Source of the DNA: Paenibacillus sp. MZ04-78.2
GTDB taxonomy: Bacteria; Bacillota; Bacilli; Paenibacillales; NBRC-103111
Reading direction: 5' to 3'
DNA length: 64,000 nucleotides
NCBI RefSeq assembly: GCF_024213375.1
Contig: NZ_JANAVJ010000015.1
Location: 48,799-112,798, forward strand
In this document: in pieces, positions 58,958 to 64,000 of the stretch
Layout: each line of letters starts with the position of its first letter
Position numbering within the stretch: position 1 is the first letter of the stretch
Position numbers and translations under genes: made by a program
The notes under the pieces: generated by a model
The model's input: only the letters and a program-made list of their open reading frames with translations
Told to the model about the DNA's origin: nothing
Databases searched by the model: none

Positions 58958-60730
58958 TTATTTCAAGTATTCGACGCTTATCGACTTATTGACGTTTTGA
59001 AGTGCGATTTTGATGCGGTCGTTTGCACGAATTTCTTTTCCTTTGGCGGCATCGAACACCCGTCCACCTTTTTCGACGACACATGGCGTCGCATTGTTCA
59101 GCAGTACCGTGTCGTTCGGACCGGGCCGGAAGACGATGTCCTTCGTCTCTGCAAACTCCGGCGCGAGCTGGAGCAGCTGATGCAGCGTCACCTTGCCCTT
59201 GAACGCGTTCAGCTTGCGGTACTGCGGATTCGTCCGCTCGCCCGTGTCCTCGTCCTTCACCTCGATCACGAGCTGCCCGACGAAGCCCTTGTTCGCCTTG
59301 CGGTAAGCCGCCAGCGCGTACAGGACGGCTCCCGCAAGCACAAGCGCCCCGGCGATCATCGCCGCCCATACGGTCGGGCTGAGCGCACCTGCCGCCGGTT
59401 CCTTCGCCGTCTCGGTCGCAGGCTTGGACGCCGCTCCGCCGGATTTGGCCGAGAGCTTCACGGGCGGCGTCTCGCGCAGGAAGTTCGCGCCCTCCGCCTT
59501 GATCTTAAGCTCGTAGTCGTGCGCGTCTGGAACCTTGAAGCTGCCCGCAATGCCTTGCGCGCCGATCGTCAGCGGCTTCTCCTCGGTCTTCTTCGTATCC
59601 AGATCCGTTACGACCGCCGACGCCTTCAAGCCCTTGTACAAATCCGCATCGGCCGTCTTTTGCCCGGCGGTCTGCAGGTACGCTTTGACCTGCACTTCGT
59701 CGCCCGGCTTTAACGTCGTCGATGCCAAGGGTTCCATAATGAGCTGGAGGTCGTAATTGTACACGAGGTTAATGTTGATTTTTTCCTTCTGCACACCTTT
59801 GACCTGCAGCTTCCAATCGCCTTGCGCCGGGGTCAATATTTTCAACAATGAGTAAGCGCTCGAAGCCGTATAAACGACGCGGTCCGACGGAATTTTCTGC
59901 TCTTTGCCGGACGGGTCGAACAGCTTGACTTCCACCGGCTTCGAGGACATGATCGAGATGTTCGCTTCCTGCACGCTGGCGTTCGGAATCGTCACCTTCA
60001 CATCCTGAAACTGTCCGTTCGCCACGAAGCCGTTCAGCGGCACGACCTTCAGCTTGAAGTGGCTCGCGTAAATTTCGCTCAAAATTTGCGGCAGATTGTC
60101 CGCCGTGCTCGTGATGAACGATTTGCCCTTCGTTTCGTGGGAAATGCGCTCCAGCACCGCCTTGTTCAACGTTCCGTCGGCATTGAGCCCGATCGTATAA
60201 ATCGGGATGCCTTTGTCCTGCGCTTTCTTGATCGCATCGGCGAGCTCTTGATCCGACTGCTGCTGCGTGCGGCCGGCGTTCAGCCAGTTGTTGCCGTCGG
60301 TCATCAGCACGATAAGCGGAACGTGCCCCGGCTCCGTGCCGGATTCCAGCACCTTCACCGCTTCGCTAACGCCGACGGCGATGTCGGTGTAAGGCCCCTT
60401 GGACAGCTTGTCGATGAACGATTTCAAGTCCTGCTTATCCGCGGCGGAGTTAATGGTGAGCAGCGCCTTCTCGCGCATTACTTGATCGGTATAGGCGACG
60501 ATGCCGATTTTATCGCCCTGCACGGACGCCATGTCGACGAACATTTTCATCGCTTCGTTGCTGACTTTGTTGACGTCGCTCTCGTTCATGGACGTGCTGA
60601 CGTCCACCGACAGAACGGCGTCCATTTTCATATCGACTGCACCTGCCGGAGCGGCCGCAGCCTGAAGCGGCATCAGGACGGCGAGCAGAAGAGCGGCGGC
60701 GGGTCGGAGCAGCGCTTTGATGATTTTCAC
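58958..60730 (-). CDS. Secreted VWA protein with single C-terminal membrane anchor
   Basis: About 590 residues. The signal peptide (KIIKALLRPAAALLLAVLMP) leads to a VWA domain (about 35-225) with an intact metal site SVDVSTSMNESD (DxSxS at about 42) and LIVLMTDGNN. Two or three beta-sandwich modules (about 225-440) face outside. A membrane helix (WAAMIAGALVLAGAVLYALA) at about 455-475 precedes a cytosolic 110-residue domain with FHA-like spacing (VFRPGPNDTVLLNN, IRANDRIKIAL). GTG at 60730 lies 10 bases after GGAGG; ATG at 60739 is closer to it. It is the first gene of the minus arm and could join the cell surface to the tubulin-like GTPase. Confidence 0.83.
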   Translation of the reverse strand: MKIIKALLRPAAALLLAVLMPLQAAAAPAGAVDMKMDAVLSVDVSTSMNESDVNKVSNEAMKMFVDMASVQGDKIGIVAYTDQVMREKALLTINSAADKQDLKSFIDKLSKGPYTDIAVGVSEAVKVLESGTEPGHVPLIVLMTDGNNWLNAGRTQQQSDQELADAIKKAQDKGIPIYTIGLNADGTLNKAVLERISHETKGKSFITSTADNLPQILSEIYASHFKLKVVPLNGFVANGQFQDVKVTIPNASVQEANISIMSSKPVEVKLFDPSGKEQKIPSDRVVYTASSAYSLLKILTPAQGDWKLQVKGVQKEKININLVYNYDLQLIMEPLASTTLKPGDEVQVKAYLQTAGQKTADADLYKGLKASAVVTDLDTKKTEEKPLTIGAQGIAGSFKVPDAHDYELKIKAEGANFLRETPPVKLSAKSGGAASKPATETAKEPAAGALSPTVWAAMIAGALVLAGAVLYALAAYRKANKGFVGQLVIEVKDEDTGERTNPQYRKLNAFKGKVTLHQLLQLAPEFAETKDIVFRPGPNDTVLLNNATPCVVEKGGRVFDAAKGKEIRANDRIKIALQNVNKSISVEYLK

Positions 60731-60948
60731 GGGGTTCATTCCTCCAAACCTATGGACGGCCCGATGTCGAACCATTCCGAACCAATATGGTATAGTGTAG
60801 TAAATTGCCGTAGAGGGTAGTACAATGGAACTGCATGTCGACTACTAATCTACATATTAACTGGTCACAAAGTAAAATTCCACTAACGAAACCTTACAGA
60901 ATTCTTAAGTTATTGCCTTTCAAATTCGAAAATACCGGGGAGAGAATT

Positions 60949-61101
60949 ATGCTGACCGTAGCTGTGTTGGCTCTTGGAGCCCTGTTTCTTCTAGCATTTT
61001 TTATGTATTGCTCTTATAGACGGAAGCAAGACGCTCCGCTTGCAGACATTGATGCCGCATTCGCGGCAAGTTTAAATCAGGGTGAACGTCATGACGACTA
61101 A
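60949..61101 (+). CDS. 50-residue membrane peptide of the plus arm
   Basis: ATG at 60949 has GGGGAGAG 4 bases upstream. One membrane helix (LTVAVLALGALFLLAFFMYC) lies at residues 2-21, followed by a basic stretch (SYRRKQD) and a polar tail (FAASLNQGERHDD), so the tail should face the cytosol. Its end overlaps the next start by 11 bases. It is divergent from the VWA gene at 60730. The space from 60731 to 60948 holds the two promoters. Family unknown. Confidence 0.65.
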   Translation: MLTVAVLALGALFLLAFFMYCSYRRKQDAPLADIDAAFAASLNQGERHDD

Positions 61102-62029
61102 GTCCGCCGTTCAATTCCGCAAAACGCAAGCAACCTCGCATTTGTTTGACCGTTTGAGGCAGTGCCGGCGCTGCAGCCGGTATTCTTGCCTGTGGGACGA
61201 CCGCTGCCTCTCGTGCGAAGCCGAGCAAAGCCGCAGCGCCGTCCCTGAGCAGGCCGGAGCGGTGCTAAAGCACCACAGGCAGACCGGTCTGCTGGCCATC
61301 GGCGCGATCGGCGCCCTCGCCTTCCTGCTCGCCCGCAACGCGGAGCAGATGATTTTATCCGTCGTCGGCGCCGCTCTGCTGCTCGCGCTGTACGTTTTTT
61401 TGCATAAGCGCTACGAGCCTATTTTATATAGACGTACGCTAAGCCGTTTACTCCTGCAAGATCAGCAAAAAATTCGCGAAGGCCTGCTGCTCGACATCGA
61501 CGATGCGGAAGCGGACCTCCGGGCGGAAGATTTTAAAACCGCTTATGAAAAGCTCCGCGAGATCGGGTATTTCATTCGCGACGACTCGATCAAAATCTTA
61601 AAGGTGTACTGCCTGAACAAATTTATTTTGCGCAGCGACATGGATCTGGAGCTCAGTTCGCTTCTGCCGAACCGTTTCGACAAAGACATCGTCGAATACA
61701 TGCATGAAATCGGCAAGGTGCGTCCGCAGCTGATTAACCGCGAAGCGCTCGACTACGTCATGAAATACCGGGGCATGATCGAGAGACTTCCCGGGGGAAG
61801 AGACGTTCTGACGGCGGCTGCCGGAGCCGCGCTGCGCGTGAAATCCAATCTGTACGCGTACCGCAGCCTGCTGATGAACCATGCCCAGGAGCTGCCCAAG
61901 GACCGACTGCTGCGGCTGTGCCGGCTGCTTGCCGAGCAGCCGGACGCCGACCCTGAGCTGACCCAGAAGGCGCGCGATGCCGTGAAGCTGAAATACGACT
62001 TCGACCCGGAATTCCAAGGCATCCTGTAG
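61091..62029 (+). CDS. Zinc-ribbon membrane protein of the plus arm
   Basis: About 312 residues. A zinc ribbon is formed by CRRC (about residues 25-28) and a second pair CLWDDRCLSC (about 33-42). Two membrane helices (TGLLAIGAIGALAFLLA, MILSVVGAALLLALYVFL) lie at about 65-108. The C-terminal 200 residues are helical, with an even mix of charged residues (EDFKTAYEKLREIGYF). ATG at 61091 overlaps the small peptide gene; GTG at 61082 is also possible. It may sense or dock another component. Family not recognised. Confidence 0.75.
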   Translation: MTTKSAVQFRKTQATSHLFDRLRQCRRCSRYSCLWDDRCLSCEAEQSRSAVPEQAGAVLKHHRQTGLLAIGAIGALAFLLARNAEQMILSVVGAALLLALYVFLHKRYEPILYRRTLSRLLLQDQQKIREGLLLDIDDAEADLRAEDFKTAYEKLREIGYFIRDDSIKILKVYCLNKFILRSDMDLELSSLLPNRFDKDIVEYMHEIGKVRPQLINREALDYVMKYRGMIERLPGGRDVLTAAAGAALRVKSNLYAYRSLLMNHAQELPKDRLLRLCRLLAEQPDADPELTQKARDAVKLKYDFDPEFQGIL

Positions 62030-62048
62030 AAAGGAAAGGAGGCTGCCT

Positions 62049-63959
62049 ATGTCAATCTCTACGTATAAACGGTCCGTTCGTTACAGAAACGCCGCAATTG
62101 CCGTCCTCGTCCTCCTGCTTTTGGCGGCGGGCTTTAAAGTCTACGCTTGGTGGAAAAAAGCGGAGCTTTACCAGCAGGCGGCGGCGCAGCTTGCCGCAGG
62201 CAACGCGGTCGAAGCCGAGGAGTTGCTCCTCAAGGCGCAAAAAATCAGCTTCGTCGATTATAAAGAGGCGGAAATGGAGCAGGCGCTCAGCGCTCTTCAG
62301 CCGGTTACGCAAGCGAAGCGGCTGTTCTCGTCTCTGACCGACCAGATCGCCTCTGCGGTTGCCGTCAACGATGCCGGCAGTTTAGTGAAAGCGTACGAAT
62401 CGTATCAGTCTGCCAAGTCGCAGGTCGCGAAGCTGGACGAAGGCTCGCAGAAGCGGTTCGCGGAAACGGCGGCGTCCTACAATATCGACGCACGCTTCGC
62501 GGAAGCGTTCGGCTCGGTCAAGACAGCGCTGCTCCAAAACGTCGAGGGCGCCGTCGCCAAGAAAAAATTCGACACCGACACTGCGGTCGGCTTCCTGCTG
62601 CAAATTCCCGCGGTCTACTATAAGGACGAAGCGGCGAAGCGAAAAGCTCTGAATCCGCTGCTGCAAAAATACGACCAAGGCCGACTGGACGCAATTGTCA
62701 AATCCAAATCGCTGGAGGAAATGTTGAAGGAAGGCGAAGGACTGCAAAAATTTTATAAGAATCGGGGCTGGGAGGCTCCCTGGGTCGCTGCAAGACTTGA
62801 GAAAGCGGCTCAGGACACGCTGGCCAAGCTAGAGAAAAACGATCTGGGCGGCTTTCTGGCCGCTGCCAAAATCGTGCAGTCCAACAAGGAGCTCTTCGGC
62901 AACGCCAGCAAGCTGAACGGGTATATCCAAACGGTGGTAAACGGCCGGTTGGCCCGGGCGGAGCAGTTGATCGCCGCGAAAAAGTACGCGGAGGCCGACG
63001 AGCTGTACAAAACACTCGGCGCGTTCCGCGACACGTCCAAAGAACTACAGGCGCTCGATCAGCGCCGATTGGAAAGCGATCCGGCCGTGCTGCTTCAAAA
63101 GGCCGGCATCGAAGGCGCCCTTACCGCAGCCACAAGTCTAAAAGGGTCGAACGGCGCGCAAACGGCGGCCGCGGCGGTTACGGACAAGAAAAAGCTCGTG
63201 CTCGTCCGCTTGTTCCCGGACCAGCGCATCGAGGTCGCAGAAGGAGCGGTGCCGGGCGACCTGACCGCCGTCAAAGCGATTCGCCCGGCCGACGAGCTCA
63301 GCCCGGAAGGACAGCCCGTGCTGCTGCTCGAAGCGGCCTCCAAAAAGCGGAAAGCCCGCTATGTCGCGTTCGAAGCGCACGGGGCCGAGCTTAAGCCGAT
63401 TCTCGATCTGGAGGCCGACAAGCTGGAGACGGTGCGTAAGGGCGTCGTAAGCGCCGATAATCCGGTGCCCGAGCGGACGGAAAAGAACGACGCGGACAAG
63501 AACAGTATGGAGAACACTCAGGACAAGAACGGTACGGAAGTCTCGGGACTTGAAGCCGGAGCGAGAGCGGTCTACGAATACCGCAGCGGGCGGTATGTCT
63601 TCGTCAAGTCCGACAAGGACTTCGCGGATAACGCCGGCAGAGACGGAAATAGCGACGTGAAGCAGGACGCGGATAAAAAAGAAACGAAGGACGCCGCAAA
63701 GGAAGTCAAAAGCATCGTGGCCAACGAGCTGCCGAAGCACAAAAACGCGAAGGTCGAGTTCCAATGCGACATCCAATCGGTCGCGAACAATCGGGCCATC
63801 GTCAAGTTCGACGACCTGTACATTGTGCTAAGCGGCAAATTCAAGTTCAGCACCGGTCCGGCGGTCGTAACGGGCATATACACTTCCACCGAGGACCTGA
63901 AGCAAGGAAACAAGACGGTTAAACCCACATTTCGCATGTCAGTAAATGAAAATGAATAA
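62049..63959 (+). CDS. Membrane-anchored helical repeat protein of the plus arm
   Basis: A protein of 636 residues. One N-terminal membrane helix (AAIAVLVLLLLAAGFKVYAW, about 15-34) without cleavage site anchors it. Residues 40-350 are helical and look like tetratricopeptide-type hairpins (YQQAAAQLAAGNAVEAEELL, RAEQLIAAKKYAEADELYKT). A beta-rich part (about 370-460) and an acidic/Lys-rich linker (470-500 and 530-560) follow, then a compact C-terminal domain (NAKVEFQCDIQSVANNRAIV). ATG at 62049 has GGAGG 6 bases upstream, 19 bases behind the zinc-ribbon gene. Only 41 bases remain to the window edge, and the locus may continue. Confidence 0.75.
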   Translation: MSISTYKRSVRYRNAAIAVLVLLLLAAGFKVYAWWKKAELYQQAAAQLAAGNAVEAEELLLKAQKISFVDYKEAEMEQALSALQPVTQAKRLFSSLTDQIASAVAVNDAGSLVKAYESYQSAKSQVAKLDEGSQKRFAETAASYNIDARFAEAFGSVKTALLQNVEGAVAKKKFDTDTAVGFLLQIPAVYYKDEAAKRKALNPLLQKYDQGRLDAIVKSKSLEEMLKEGEGLQKFYKNRGWEAPWVAARLEKAAQDTLAKLEKNDLGGFLAAAKIVQSNKELFGNASKLNGYIQTVVNGRLARAEQLIAAKKYAEADELYKTLGAFRDTSKELQALDQRRLESDPAVLLQKAGIEGALTAATSLKGSNGAQTAAAAVTDKKKLVLVRLFPDQRIEVAEGAVPGDLTAVKAIRPADELSPEGQPVLLLEAASKKRKARYVAFEAHGAELKPILDLEADKLETVRKGVVSADNPVPERTEKNDADKNSMENTQDKNGTEVSGLEAGARAVYEYRSGRYVFVKSDKDFADNAGRDGNSDVKQDADKKETKDAAKEVKSIVANELPKHKNAKVEFQCDIQSVANNRAIVKFDDLYIVLSGKFKFSTGPAVVTGIYTSTEDLKQGNKTVKPTFRMSVNENE

Positions 63960-64000
63960 TAACAACCGCTGATGCGGTTCAAGAGGAACTGTCTTAGGCT

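Overview
The window reads as a chromosomal segment of a Gram-positive, spore-forming member of the Paenibacillaceae, most likely Paenibacillus. The reasons are the strong GGAGG-type ribosome binding sites with frequent GTG and TTG starts, a YesM/YesN-type two-component pair beside a sugar ABC transporter, an S-layer-homology (SLH) anchored nucleotidase, a SpoVB-type flippase and a BMP-family nucleoside importer. No tRNA, rRNA, CRISPR array, phage module or intact transposase was seen. Species cannot be told from the sequence.

Layout. 0-9.6 kb is a carbohydrate-uptake island on the minus strand: lipoprotein binding protein, two permeases, a YesN-type response regulator, a YesM-type sensor kinase with a good cre-like site in its leader, and a large TIM-barrel glycoside hydrolase, followed by an AraC regulator on the plus strand. 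10.4-11.5 kb is a scar where an FtsW/RodA-type gene and a NUDIX gene, both without their 5' ends, meet head to head. 11.5-13.3 kb carries a small hydrophilic protein, dihydrofolate reductase and thymidylate synthase. 13.4-24.1 kb is one long minus-strand tellurium-resistance-type (Ter) operon: TerB, three TerD proteins, a TerD-TerA fusion and TerC, then five enzymes (citrate-lyase-like C-C lyase, phosphoribosyltransferase, StiP/PELOTA protein, HAD phosphatase, ATP-grasp ligase). These five match a set proposed in comparative-genomics work to make a nucleoside-like metabolite. By eye this block is richer in A+T than its surroundings.

24.3-35.1 kb holds mostly single genes: SLH nucleotidase, GGDEF-EAL protein, Cof-type HAD phosphatase, a protein built of 18 twelve-residue Gly-Pro-rich repeats, a secreted protein of unknown function, polysaccharide deacetylase, methyltransferase and nucleotidyltransferase. 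35.2-39.9 kb is a four-gene purine-nucleoside ABC importer. 40.2-43.2 kb has a sugar oxidoreductase/isomerase pair, an AraC regulator and a small unknown protein. 43.4-46.1 kb holds a secreted amidase-domain protein and a SpoVB-type flippase, with a SigE-like promoter in front.

The most remarkable region is 46.2-64 kb, two divergent arms that look like one envelope-spanning, nucleotide-driven machine. The minus arm encodes a secreted VWA protein with one membrane anchor, a 1129-residue tubulin/FtsZ-like GTPase, a 797-residue possible tubulin-like partner without the glycine loop, a GNAT acetyltransferase, a second VWA membrane protein, a 212-residue unknown, a zinc-ribbon GTPase and its 929-residue membrane partner. 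The plus arm encodes a 50-residue membrane peptide, a zinc-ribbon membrane protein and a 636-residue membrane-anchored helical protein. A palindromic element in the minus arm shares blocks with a second copy about 53 kb away, which reveals a dispersed MITE/REP-like family.
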